Shown: positions 1-10,177 of the stretch, in pieces
Position numbering within the stretch: position 1 is the stretch's first letter
Layout of the letters: every line of letters begins with the position of its first letter
Origin: Dyadobacter luteus
Lineage (GTDB): Bacteria; Bacteroidota; Bacteroidia; Cytophagales; Spirosomataceae
Reading direction: 5' to 3'
DNA: 64,000 bases
Assembly (NCBI RefSeq): GCF_003383615.1
Contig: NZ_QNUL01000001.1
Location: 124,001 to 188,000 of the forward strand
Program-made: the position numbers and the translations under genes
The notes under the pieces: model-generated
Databases searched by the model: none
What the model was told of the DNA's origin: nothing
What the model saw: the letters and a program-made list of their open reading frames with translations, nothing else

Positions 1-1679
1 ACCAAAGCGTAACGTTCGGGGTGAACTGCGCTGTTATCCAACGGATTAGTTCCATTTTCAATACGCAGAAAACCTGCCGCCTGCTCAAAAGCTTTGGCGC
101 CCAACCGAGGTACTTTTAATAATTGCTGCCTCGATTTAAAATTCCCGTTCTTTGCCCTAAAATCGACGATATTCTGCGCCAAAGCAGGTCCGAGCCCCGA
201 TACATACCGAAGTAAGTGCTTGCTGGCCGTATTGAGATTTACGCCTACGGAATTCACGCAGCTTTCCACGACTGTATCCAAAGCATTTCGCAATAAACTC
301 TGGTCTACATCATGCTGGTACTGCCCCACTCCAATTGACTTGGGGTCAATTTTCACCAACTCGGCCAAAGGATCCATCAATCTTCGTCCAATTGAAACCG
401 AGCCTCTCACTGTTACATCCTTATCAGGAAACTCATCCCGTGCTACTTCCGATGCTGAGTATATGGAAGCTCCCTGTTCACTAACCATAAAAAGTCCGAT
501 CTGATCAGTTAACTTCAGACTGTTCAAAAGCTTTTTTACAAAATCTTCCGTCTCACGTCCTGCAGTTCCGTTACCGACCGCAATCGCTTCAATCTTGTAC
601 TTATCAATAAAAGAAGCGATAACACCTGACGCTTCCTGCCCGCGATCAAAAGGAAAAATGACTTTGTCAGCAATTAAATTGCCCTGGTTATCCAGCACAA
701 CCGCTTTGCACCCCGTACGATACCCTGGATCAATAGCAATTACATTTTTCTGACCTAGCGGCGATGCCAGTAACAATTGTCTTAAATTCTCGCTAAAAAT
801 CAATATCGCTGCAACATCGGCCTTCTCCTTTGAAAGGTTAGAAAACTCATTTTCTATAGAAGGCTTCAGCAACCTTTTGTAACAATCCTCAACAGCAAGT
901 ACCAGCTGATCCTTGCAGGCATCACTGCCCCTTACAAACAGTCGGTCCAGGCTCTCCAGAGCGTCGTCTTCATCGGGAGCGATATCGATACTTAAAATTC
1001 CCTCCTCTTCCCCTCGTCTCAAAGCCAGCAGCCGGTGTGAAGGAATCCGGGAAAGTGCTTCAGTGAATTCAAAATAATCACGGTATTTAGCCCCTTCTTC
1101 CTCTTTCTTTTTCTTAACCTTAGAAGTAATTATCGCGTTTCGCTGAAACAGGCCGCGCATGCGTACGCGTGCATCCTGGTTTTCATTAATCCATTCCGCA
1201 ATAATATCTCTGGCCCCTTGCAATGCTTCATCTGATGAAGCCACATCTCCCTTTACAAACGCTTTTGCCCCACGCTCAGGATCGGCTTCCCTACCTGTAA
1301 AGATAACCTGAGCAAGAGGTTCCAATCCCTTTTCGATGGCGATAGATGCACGTGTTTTTCTTTTCTGCTTGTAAGGCAAATAGATGTCTTCCAGCTCTAC
1401 CAGCGAAAACACAGCTTCGATCTTTTTTTGAAGCTCAGGGGTTAATTTACCTTGTTCGGTAATACTCTTTAAAATTGCCTCCCTCCGTTTTTCAACCTCC
1501 TGCTGTCTTTGCCAGGCATCCTTGATTGCACTTATTTGAACCTCATCCAAGCCACCTGTAACTTCCTTCCGATATCTGGCGATGAATGGTAATGTAGCAC
1601 CCTCTTCAAAGAGTTGTATCGTATTTCGAGCCTGTTTTTCAGAAACTGAGGCTTGTTGTGCGATAAGAATGTAATTCAT
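1..1679 (-). CDS. tex: Tex family RNA-binding transcription accessory protein, C-terminus cut by window edge
   Basis: The reading frame starts at the ATG at 1679 and runs off the left edge, leaving 559 codons of a family usually around 750-780 residues. What is missing is the end of the helix-hairpin-helix region and the C-terminal S1 RNA-binding domain. Visible features: the Tex N-terminal domain with 'LPFIARYRKE' at about 30-39; a lysine-rich linker near 180-190; an RNase H-like YqgF fold beginning at 'NVIAIDPGYRTGCK'; the motif 'NTASKHLLRYVSGLGP'; and 'NPLDNSAVHPE' close to the edge. Family knowledge: Tex proteins bind nucleic acid and associate with the transcription machinery in the cytoplasm. 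No stop codon was noticed in the frame, so this is truncation by the window, not a pseudogene. It is separated from the methyltransferase gene upstream by about 137 bp of AT-rich DNA. Confidence 0.93.
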   Translation of the reverse strand, partial: MNYILIAQQASVSEKQARNTIQLFEEGATLPFIARYRKEVTGGLDEVQISAIKDAWQRQQEVEKRREAILKSITEQGKLTPELQKKIEAVFSLVELEDIYLPYKQKRKTRASIAIEKGLEPLAQVIFTGREADPERGAKAFVKGDVASSDEALQGARDIIAEWINENQDARVRMRGLFQRNAIITSKVKKKKEEEGAKYRDYFEFTEALSRIPSHRLLALRRGEEEGILSIDIAPDEDDALESLDRLFVRGSDACKDQLVLAVEDCYKRLLKPSIENEFSNLSKEKADVAAILIFSENLRQLLLASPLGQKNVIAIDPGYRTGCKAVVLDNQGNLIADKVIFPFDRGQEASGVIASFIDKYKIEAIAVGNGTAGRETEDFVKKLLNSLKLTDQIGLFMVSEQGASIYSASEVARDEFPDKDVTVRGSVSIGRRLMDPLAELVKIDPKSIGVGQYQHDVDQSLLRNALDTVVESCVNSVGVNLNTASKHLLRYVSGLGPALAQNIVDFRAKNGNFKSRQQLLKVPRLGAKAFEQAAGFLRIENGTNPLDNSAVHPERYAL

Positions 1680-1816
1680 GTTCTAAAGTATATGGTCTGA
1701 AATAATTCAGACAAAATGACATATTAAATATTGATAATCAATTATATAACCAGTGAATTCAATCAATATCAATCGATGTAAAATAAGCTAACAATAGTAA
1801 ATTCTGTCATAGGACA

Positions 1817-3049
1817 TTAGTTAACGTTCTTTCTTTGCAAGAGCGCCATGTAAAACCCATCATATCCGTCCCTGGCTACCGAAGTGCGATGATCGGATAT
1901 GAATTTCCATTGAGAACCGAACTTCCTCATAAAGCGCTTCACCTGCTCTTCGGACTCTGATGGCAAGACGCTGCATGTGGCATACACCATCTTTCCTCCC
2001 GGCTTCACCATTTGCGAATAGGTGCTGAGAATGTGCCACTGAACATTTCGTATTGATTCCAGGAAAGCCGGCTTCAACTTCCACTTACTGTCCGGATTCC
2101 TTCTGAGTACACCAAGACCGGAACAGGGCACATCTAATAGTAGTCTGTCGGCTGTTTCCGCGAGCTTCTCAATCACTCGGTCAGAATCGATGACCATAGT
2201 GTCAAGGTTCTTAACGCCGTTGCGAGAAGCCCTTCTTTTCAGCTCAGATAGCTTATATGATTCGATGTCCATAGATAAAATGGAGCCTGAATTTTTCATC
2301 AGTGCGGCCAGATGAAGCGTTTTCCCTCCTGCTCCGGCACATGCATCAATGACACTCATATCAGGCTTAACGTCCAGGTAAGGGGCAATGAGCTGCGAGC
2401 CGGCATCCTGTACCTCTATAAATCCGTTTTTATACACATCCATTCCACCAATATTCCGGCGTTTCGTCAGTACCAGCGCATCGGAGACATCGAAAAGCTC
2501 CTCTACATTTTCTTTACCAAAAATTTCAGTGACTTCACCTTTATCGGTTTTCAGCGTATTTATACGCAAAACAAGTGGCGCCTGCTTATTCAATGCCTGC
2601 AATTCAGCGTCCCAGGCATTACCAAGTTCCTTCTCTCCAATCTCATCTAGCCAGTCGGGGATTGATTCGGCTATTTTGCGGACAGCCATTCCCTGGGCGT
2701 ACAAATCCAATACGTGCTCCTTGTTGATGGACGCAAATTCCTCCCATTCAGGTAGATCGCCTGAAGGGGGTAACTGAAGTCTGAGTGGCTTGATAATCTG
2801 CCAGCAACCAAAAAGAACCCAAAACTCTTCTCGTTCGGTAGCCCGCGTAATGCCAGATACGTATTTGACTAATCTCCACCACCGCACCATTTCATATACG
2901 TTCTCCGCAATGAAGGCTCTGTCTCTTGCGCCCCATTTCTTGTTAGATTTCAGAACCTGCTCCACAACCCGGTCGGCCTGCTTGTCTTTTACAAATATAT
3001 CTGTCAGACTGACTACTACAGCTTCTGACAGCCCTTTATATAGCTTCAA
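1817..3049 (-). CDS. RsmB/NOP2-type 16S rRNA (cytosine-C5)-methyltransferase
   Basis: A 410-residue SAM-dependent RNA cytosine-5 methyltransferase. The SAM-binding loop 'DACAGAGGKTLHLA' is at about 235-248. The two catalytic cysteines of this class are present: Cys309 in 'DVPCSG' and Cys359 in 'YATCS'. Family knowledge: the Cys after Pro in motif IV releases the product and the Cys of motif VI attacks the base. The N-terminal ~100 residues form a short helical region that is much smaller than the NusB-like domain of E. coli RsmB, so the exact target (C967-type or another rRNA cytosine) is inferred and no symbol is given. It starts at the ATG at 3049 and faces a ~570-bp gene-free region upstream. 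Confidence 0.9.
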   Translation of the reverse strand: MKLYKGLSEAVVVSLTDIFVKDKQADRVVEQVLKSNKKWGARDRAFIAENVYEMVRWWRLVKYVSGITRATEREEFWVLFGCWQIIKPLRLQLPPSGDLPEWEEFASINKEHVLDLYAQGMAVRKIAESIPDWLDEIGEKELGNAWDAELQALNKQAPLVLRINTLKTDKGEVTEIFGKENVEELFDVSDALVLTKRRNIGGMDVYKNGFIEVQDAGSQLIAPYLDVKPDMSVIDACAGAGGKTLHLAALMKNSGSILSMDIESYKLSELKRRASRNGVKNLDTMVIDSDRVIEKLAETADRLLLDVPCSGLGVLRRNPDSKWKLKPAFLESIRNVQWHILSTYSQMVKPGGKMVYATCSVLPSESEEQVKRFMRKFGSQWKFISDHRTSVARDGYDGFYMALLQRKNVN

Positions 3050-3623
3050 TGTATGTTTTAATGATTATTTTCTAAAAACCTTTTAATAACAAAGGTCGCC
3101 AAAAATTCCTCCAAGTTGAGAAAATGTATTCAAATCCTTCAAAGGCATACTTTTTATAAATTCATTATCAAGTTGAAACAGATGACAATCAACACTAAAT
3201 CAGTTTAAACGGCATGTAAAAACTGCCTCTCACAATTGTATTCACATTGTTCTCCTGAGGTGACTTCCTGAGAAAGTTCTTACAACAGCATTAGAATTTA
3301 ACGGCAGTTTTACATTTGCTTTATCTTGAAATAATTCTGTTTTAGTATTATCAGAACATCTGTTGTATATTGCGACTTACATTGCAGTATCAGTTTGAAT
3401 TAATTGAAGTATCAGCTCTCGATACTGCAAGAGAATACTTCAAAAAATTACATTTTTAACACTTGTAAAGTTTTCTAAAGCTGTTAGAAATGGAATTTGA
3501 TTGCTGAATTTAAGAGAAAGTTGATAAATCGAGATTGAATAGATACAATTGTCCTGATTTATAAAAACATAAATTTTCAAATATTTAAGTTAGCCAAGAA
3601 ACCTGACTCATCTTTACCCCGTC
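3050..3623. other. Gene-free interval with two inverted-repeat pairs
   Basis: 574 bp with no convincing gene. It contains two spaced inverted repeats: ATGTAAAAACTGCC (3214-3227) with GGCAGTTTTACAT (3303-3315), which match except for one extra A, and TTGCAGTATC (3382-3391) with GATACTGCAA (3421-3430), which match perfectly. The region must hold the promoters for the divergent methyltransferase and DUF2147 genes. I found no clear TTTG/TAnnTTTG pair. Confidence 0.4.
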
Positions 3624-4061
3624 ATGCAAAAGTTTGTACTCTTTATTCATTTTATCCTTTTTTCCTTCTCAGCTATTTCACAGAACAGTCAGGGAGACCA
3701 AATCATCGGTGAATGGTTGAACGAAGATAAAGACGCTAAAATTGAGATATACAAAAATGGCACGGCTTACTTTGGGAAGGTGATATGGGCGACTGAGCTA
3801 CTGGAAGCAGATGGGCAAACATCCAGGAAGGATACTAAAAATCATGATGAGAAACTTCGCGGTCGTAATCTGATTGACAGTCCTCTACTTCATGATTTTG
3901 TGTTTGTCAATGGAATCTGGGATAACGGTACTTTCTATGATTTCAGAAGCGGCAAAACCTATAGCTGTACCATTAAAATGAAAAACAACAAACTGGAAAT
4001 ACGCAGCTATGTAGGTGTTTCGCTGTTTGGTAAAAGTACATTTTGGGAACGGCTGGAGTAA
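3624..4061 (+). CDS. Secreted DUF2147 domain protein
   Basis: A 145-residue protein with a cleavable signal peptide (hydrophobic 'FVLFIHFILFSFSAIS', likely cut near residue 20). The mature part matches DUF2147 proteins: 'GEWLNEDKDAKIEIYKNG' at the start, then a Gly/Asp-rich middle ('WDNGTFYDFRSGKTYSC') and the ending 'SYVGVSLFGKSTFWER'. Family members are small exported beta-rich proteins of about 120-150 residues. Their biochemical function is not established, so none is assigned. It stands alone, with 111 bp to the next gene on the same strand. Confidence 0.85.
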   Translation: MQKFVLFIHFILFSFSAISQNSQGDQIIGEWLNEDKDAKIEIYKNGTAYFGKVIWATELLEADGQTSRKDTKNHDEKLRGRNLIDSPLLHDFVFVNGIWDNGTFYDFRSGKTYSCTIKMKNNKLEIRSYVGVSLFGKSTFWERLE

Positions 4062-4172
4062 TAAGCCACACCTTTAAACGTCATCGCTATACTAAACGAT
4101 AGTGGAGTTTTAAGTGTTTCCAGTAATACAAAGCTGTCATAGTGTGTTGTTTTCCCACAGACAATACAGCTT

Positions 4173-5186
4173 ATGACAAATATAAAAATAGGAATTCTTG
4201 ACCAATCCGTTGTCAGACAAGGATCTACGGTTACAGAAGCAATTCAGGAAACAGTACAAACTGCCATACTTGCAGAAAACCTTGGATACAGCCGCTTATG
4301 GGTATCCGAACACCACAATTCCGCATTTATTGCCGGCTCTACTCCCGAGGTTTTGATGGTTAAGTTAGGCGATGCAACCTCACATATCCGTATTGGCTCG
4401 GGTGGGATTATGCTTCCTAATCACAGTGCTCTCAAAGTAGCGGAGAATTTCCGGATGCTGGAAACTTTGTTCCCGGGGCGCATCGACCTTGGAATGGGCA
4501 GAGCACCAGGTACTGACAGAGTTACCTCATCCATTCTAAATCCCTCCAACGATTTTAGTGAGAGCAGTTACCTCAGACAACTGGAACATCTTCAACACTT
4601 TTTCCGAGATACAGCAGGAACAGAACGGGGATTTATTTATGCCACTCCTCAATCTCCGACTATACCTATGCAATGGATTCTGAGCTCCAGTGGCGGGAGC
4701 AGTAACATCGCAGCACGATTCGGTATGGGACTGGCTGTCGCGAAGTTTATTAACGGATTCGTAACGCCGGAAGTAGTTGAAACCTACAGGCGTAATTTCC
4801 GTCCCTCCGATCAATATGCAAATCCTCATGCTATTCTTTCCGTATTTGTTTTGTGTGGCGAAACTGAAGAAAAAGCTGCTGCGATGCGTAAAATGATGGA
4901 TTATATATTGGTGGAATTCGAAAGAGGAAAATTTGGTCCCTTCCCTGATATGGAAACAGTTCAAAAATACCAGTTCAATCCCGGCGAACTGGAGCGTATC
5001 AGATATAATAGTGGCAGAATTATCTCAGGTACAGCGGAATCAGTAAAAGAGCAACTGACCAATCTGGCGGCCAGGTTTGATGTTGATGAGATCATCATAT
5101 CTACCATGGCCGCAACTGCTGAAGACCGTTTCCGTTCGTTTGAATTGATTGCAGAAGAATTTGGCTTGAAAAAATCTGCGGCTTAG
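4173..5186 (+). CDS. LLM-class (luciferase-like) flavin-dependent oxidoreductase
   Basis: A 337-residue soluble enzyme of the bacterial luciferase-like monooxygenase family, a TIM barrel that uses reduced FMN. Signatures: 'ILDQSVVRQGST' at the N-terminus, 'YSRLWVSEHHN' near residue 40, 'IRIGSGGIMLPNHSALKVAE' near 75-95 and 'PGRIDLGMGRAPGTD' near 105-120, all typical of the YhbW/MsnO8-like subgroup. The substrate cannot be read from the sequence. The next gene on the same strand, 52 bp downstream, is a WYL-type regulator, so the two may form a two-gene unit in which the regulator responds to a metabolite linked to the oxidoreductase (inference). Confidence 0.9.
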   Translation: MTNIKIGILDQSVVRQGSTVTEAIQETVQTAILAENLGYSRLWVSEHHNSAFIAGSTPEVLMVKLGDATSHIRIGSGGIMLPNHSALKVAENFRMLETLFPGRIDLGMGRAPGTDRVTSSILNPSNDFSESSYLRQLEHLQHFFRDTAGTERGFIYATPQSPTIPMQWILSSSGGSSNIAARFGMGLAVAKFINGFVTPEVVETYRRNFRPSDQYANPHAILSVFVLCGETEEKAAAMRKMMDYILVEFERGKFGPFPDMETVQKYQFNPGELERIRYNSGRIISGTAESVKEQLTNLAARFDVDEIIISTMAATAEDRFRSFELIAEEFGLKKSAA

Positions 5187-5238
5187 TTCTATTTTTGCGG
5201 TTAAGAAGCACATCGGCTTCCGGCTAAACCTGAAAACT

Positions 5239-6192
5239 ATGCCTGCGAATCGTTTCGACCGGATTATCGCTATTCTTATTCAACTCCAGTCACGGAAAAT
5301 AGTCAGAGCGCAGGATTTGGCGGATCGGTTCGAAATCAGTCTGCGTACCATTTACAGAGATATTAACACGCTTGCCGAGGCAGGCGTACCCATCAGTGGC
5401 GAGGCAGGTGTAGGCTATTCATTAATGGAGGGCTACCGCCTGCCTCCTATCATGTTCACTAGAGAAGAAGCGCGTACCTTCATCACAGCAGAGAAATTGA
5501 TGGAGAAATATACAGATCAGGCATCAATTGATTTGTATCGGTCGGCGATGTATAAGGTGAAAGCGGTATTACGAAGTAATGAGAAGACGATGGTCGAGAA
5601 CCTCGAAAATCACATACAAATCCGTAAAAGTAATTTCGCGTTCAGCCCTTCCAATAATAATACACTAGACGCTTTATTGAAAAGTATTACCGAAAAAAAA
5701 ATCGCCAGAATAAGCTATACGGCCATGGGGTTGACTGAGGCGGGTGATCGGTATATCGAACCTGTAGGTATTTATCACGAGTCAAACTTCTGGTATACAG
5801 TGGCTTTTTGCCACCTGAGAAATGCGTACAGGAACTTTCGCTCGGACAGAATCATGAATATTGAACTCTCAGCGCGATCATTTCAGCATCAGCATGCTCC
5901 GCTGGATCAGTTCCTGAATCAAGTTCGCGATGATCACAATTTACAACTCATTGTATTACAAATAGATAGATCTATCGTCAATTATATTGGTAATCAAAAA
6001 TATTACTACGGATTCATTTCAGAAAAAGTGGTGGGCGATTATTGTGAAATGTCATTTTTGACAGGCCATATGAACAGTTTTGCACGTTGGTACCTGATGT
6101 TGGCTCCTAATTCGAGGATCGTCCAACCTGATATCCTGAAAACCCACGTTGCCGACCTCATTGCCGGTATTACTGATCAACTTCATGATTAA
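5239..6192 (+). CDS. HTH-WYL (YafY-type) transcriptional regulator
   Basis: 317 residues. The N-terminal winged helix-turn-helix (about 5-60) contains 'RFDRIIAILIQLQSRKIVRAQDLADRF', here described by its ends only, followed by 'SLRTIYRDINTLAEAG', the recognition helix region of the HTH_11 family. A WYL domain occupies roughly 145-225, including 'ARISYTAMG' and 'EPVGIYHESNFWYTVAFCH'. A C-terminal WYL-associated region ends the protein. WYL domains bind small ligands or nucleic acid and control the attached DNA-binding domain. The effector is unknown. It lies directly downstream of the luciferase-like oxidoreductase gene and is probably co-transcribed with it. Confidence 0.88.
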   Translation: MPANRFDRIIAILIQLQSRKIVRAQDLADRFEISLRTIYRDINTLAEAGVPISGEAGVGYSLMEGYRLPPIMFTREEARTFITAEKLMEKYTDQASIDLYRSAMYKVKAVLRSNEKTMVENLENHIQIRKSNFAFSPSNNNTLDALLKSITEKKIARISYTAMGLTEAGDRYIEPVGIYHESNFWYTVAFCHLRNAYRNFRSDRIMNIELSARSFQHQHAPLDQFLNQVRDDHNLQLIVLQIDRSIVNYIGNQKYYYGFISEKVVGDYCEMSFLTGHMNSFARWYLMLAPNSRIVQPDILKTHVADLIAGITDQLHD

Positions 6193-6306
6193 AAGTTCTC
6201 AGCTTCCATGGCTGTGAAAGAAATGATTCTTAATATTGATAAAATTTAATAAATTATATTTAAAATAAAAGACTATATAATCTATATTCTTTATAGTATT
6301 ATCTAT

Positions 6307-6314
6307 TACTTTTG
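6307..6314 (+). promoter_or_regulatory. TAnnTTTG -7 promoter element for metY
   Basis: TACTTTTG matches the Bacteroidota -7 consensus TAnnTTTG and lies 30 bp before the metY ATG in a very AT-rich stretch. No good TTTG -33 element is seen at the expected 19-21 bp spacing, so the match is partial. No SAM-type riboswitch fold was recognised between this site and the start codon. Confidence 0.45.
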
Positions 6315-6338
6315 AATCATTTCCCATTAAACCTTTGA

Positions 6339-7625
<1,287 letters not shown>

Positions 7626-7635
7626 GAGCTTTCTA

Positions 7636-7670
7636 ATCAAAACGGGATCCTGAACAGATCCCGTTTTGAT
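7636..7670. terminator. Bidirectional terminator between metY and the oligopeptidase gene
   Basis: Perfect 14-bp stem, ATCAAAACGGGATC (7636-7649) with GATCCCGTTTTGAT (7657-7670), and a 7-nt loop. A/T tracts sit on both outer arms, so it can act in both directions for the convergent genes ending at 7625 and 7681. Confidence 0.9.
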
Positions 7671-7680
7671 ATCACCTCTC

Positions 7681-9765
7681 CTACTCAGTAATGCCTTCCA
7701 AAGCAAACAGAAATGCATATTGCAAGGCCACCTCTTTCAAATACTCAAATCTTCCTGAGGCTCCTCCATGACCAGCCTCCATATTGGTTTTCAAAAGAAG
7801 TACACGGTTGTCCGTCTTCAGTCTCCTGAGTCTGGCAACCCATTTTGCAGGCTCAAAATATTGCACCTGACTATCATGTAAGCCCGTTGTAACAAGCATA
7901 TTAGGATATGCTTTAGCTTCCACATTATCGTAGGGAGAATACGATTTCATATAGTCGTAATACTCTTTTTCAACCGGATTCCCCCACTCATCAAACTCAT
8001 TGGTTGTCAAAGGAATAGATTCGTCCAACATCGTAGTAACAACATCAACAAACGGGACATCGGCGATAATTCCATTCCAAAGATCGGGACGCATATTCGC
8101 AATTGCTCCCATCAGAAGCCCGCCAGCACTACCTCCTTCCGCATACAAATGCTCCCGACTTGTATACTGCCCGGCAATCAGATACTCTCCGCACGCAATG
8201 AAGTCGGCAAACGTATTCTTTTTATTGAAAAGCTTCCCATCTTCATACCAGTGACGTCCCATTTCCTGCCCTCCACGCACGTGGGCAATGGCAAATACAA
8301 ATCCACGGTTCAACAGACTTAATCTCCCCGAACTGAAGCCTGCATCCATACTATTACCATAGGAACCATACGCATAGAGCAGCAAAGGTGCCTGCGCATT
8401 TCTTGTGAAGCCTTTTTTGTAGACCAATGAAACAGGAACACTTGTGCCATCGTGCGAACTGGCATACAGCCTTTCTGTAACATACTCATCCGGTTCATAT
8501 CCACCCACCACCTCCTGGCGCTTTTTCAGTACTTTCCCGCGACTGATCATATCGTAGTCGTATACCGAATTGGGAGTTGTAAGCGATGTGTAGATATATC
8601 TTAAAGACGAACTGTTATACTCAGGATTTGAGCCTGTATAAGCAGCGTAGGCTGGTTCACCGAAATCTACATGATGCTCTTCTGCATTGTTTTCATTTCT
8701 GATTCTCAGCTGGATCAGTCCGTTTTTACGTTCTGTAACAACAAGGAAATCTTTAAAAACATCAATACCTTCCAGCAAAACGTCTTCCCTGTGCGCTATC
8801 ACCTCTTTCCAGTGCTCTACACCCGTGTTATCCAAAGGTGTTTCCATCAGCCTGAAATTCAATGCATCTTTATTGGTAACAACTAAAAAACGGTTGTTAT
8901 GGTGTTCAATGTCATAAAGTACATCCTTCATACGAGGCTGAAATACCTCAAACGCTCCTTCAGGATTATCAGCATTCAGAATCAGGTACTCAGATGACAT
9001 AGTCGCCGAAGAAGCGATGACGATAAACTGTTCTGATTTGGTTTTCCCTACGCCAATGTAATTACTGTTATCTGTTTCCGTATAAACAACCACATCCTGC
9101 TCTTCACTTGTACCGAGCGTGTGACGTTTGATTTTCTCGCTGAGTAGCGTCTGAGGATTCGTCGCGGTATAAAACAATGTCTTGTTATCGTTCCCCCATT
9201 CAGAACCTCCGCTGGTTGGAAAAATAGAGTCTGAAAGTAGTTCGCCTGTTACCAGATTTTTCACATGTAACGTATACTGGCGACGGGAAACTGTATCCAC
9301 TCCATACGCCAGTAGTTTGTTATCCGGACTGATATTAAATCCAGCCACAGAATAGTAGGCATGCCCCTCTGCCATCCGGTCTACATCAAGCAGGATTTCT
9401 TCCTCCGCTTCCAGCGATTCTTTCTTGCGACAGTACTTAAAATACTGCTCTCCCTCCTCACTTCTGGTATAATAAAAGTAACCGTTGCTATAGACCGGCA
9501 CCGACTCATCTGTCTCTTTTATCCGTGATTTCATCTCTTGATAGAGCTCGGATTGCAACTGATCGGTACCCGCCATCATAGAATTTGTGTAGTCATTTTC
9601 GGAATTCAGGTAGGAAACGACCTGATCACTATCCGGTCCTTCTCTGAAAAAATCGCCCATCCAGTAGTATTCATCATTTCTCAAATCTCCATGACGCCCA
9701 GTTTCGAATGGTTTTTCTTCCGCTACCGGTGGATTTAAAACCGGCCATTGATATGCTTGTTTCAC
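7681..9765 (-). CDS. Oligopeptidase B (S9A family serine peptidase)
   Basis: 694 residues, the usual size for protease II/oligopeptidase B. An N-terminal seven-bladed propeller (about 70-420) precedes the alpha/beta-hydrolase domain. The catalytic triad is visible: Ser546 in 'GGSAGG', Asp631 in 'GLHDSQVQY' and His666 in 'AGHGGASGR'. Family knowledge: these enzymes cut short peptides after basic residues and do not attack folded proteins. No signal peptide is visible, so a cytoplasmic location is likely, although some relatives are periplasmic. The gene is monocistronic, convergent with metY and divergent from polA. Confidence 0.93.
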   Translation of the reverse strand: MKQAYQWPVLNPPVAEEKPFETGRHGDLRNDEYYWMGDFFREGPDSDQVVSYLNSENDYTNSMMAGTDQLQSELYQEMKSRIKETDESVPVYSNGYFYYTRSEEGEQYFKYCRKKESLEAEEEILLDVDRMAEGHAYYSVAGFNISPDNKLLAYGVDTVSRRQYTLHVKNLVTGELLSDSIFPTSGGSEWGNDNKTLFYTATNPQTLLSEKIKRHTLGTSEEQDVVVYTETDNSNYIGVGKTKSEQFIVIASSATMSSEYLILNADNPEGAFEVFQPRMKDVLYDIEHHNNRFLVVTNKDALNFRLMETPLDNTGVEHWKEVIAHREDVLLEGIDVFKDFLVVTERKNGLIQLRIRNENNAEEHHVDFGEPAYAAYTGSNPEYNSSSLRYIYTSLTTPNSVYDYDMISRGKVLKKRQEVVGGYEPDEYVTERLYASSHDGTSVPVSLVYKKGFTRNAQAPLLLYAYGSYGNSMDAGFSSGRLSLLNRGFVFAIAHVRGGQEMGRHWYEDGKLFNKKNTFADFIACGEYLIAGQYTSREHLYAEGGSAGGLLMGAIANMRPDLWNGIIADVPFVDVVTTMLDESIPLTTNEFDEWGNPVEKEYYDYMKSYSPYDNVEAKAYPNMLVTTGLHDSQVQYFEPAKWVARLRRLKTDNRVLLLKTNMEAGHGGASGRFEYLKEVALQYAFLFALEGITE

Positions 9766-9780
9766 TTATTCTGTGGTTTT

Positions 9781-10080
9781 TAAGTTAATTTTATCTAAAT
9801 TCATTTTTATAAAAATCTTATTTTCAAACAATTAAGTATTTAATAATAATACATATTATATTTCATATAAGTACATTACTTTACAATCATTTAATATTTT
9901 TAATAAATATAAATTGTATTAATAATATTATAAGTATTAATATTTTATATAATACTTTAAGTTTTATATGTACTAAAAGTTAAATACTTATTCTACATAT
10001 TTACCTATTAAAAAATTAAGTAATATTTATTAGTATAAATATTTTAATACATATAATATTTAATAATACTTTTAATAAGT
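9781..10080. other. Extremely AT-rich divergent intergenic region (about 10% G+C)
   Basis: Hand count gives 31 G or C in 300 bases, with one 60-base block holding only 3. The sequence is a mosaic of TAATA, ATATT and TTTAATA words without an exact tandem period. It separates the divergent oligopeptidase and polA genes. No DnaA-box cluster (TTATNCACA) was seen. It probably holds both promoters. Such DNA is expected to be bent or easily melted and may bind nucleoid proteins. Confidence 0.7.
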
Positions 10081-10147
10081 ATAAAATATATAAAAAGTTG
10101 ATTTACAAAATGTAGTGCATCTTTCCATAATCCTCCTGCACATACAT

Positions 10148-10155
10148 TATATTTG
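10148..10155 (+). promoter_or_regulatory. TAnnTTTG -7 promoter element for polA
   Basis: TATATTTG matches the Bacteroidota -7 consensus and ends 22 bp before the polA ATG, implying a short leader of about 15-17 nt. The -33 position holds TTTC instead of TTTG, so the promoter is only a partial match. Confidence 0.5.
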
Positions 10156-10177
10156 AATTTCGAAATTAACAGTTCTT

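Noticed and set aside
9781..10177. Replication origin
   Set aside because: AT content fits, but there is no DnaA-box cluster, and dnaA, dnaN, gidA and similar genes are absent nearby.
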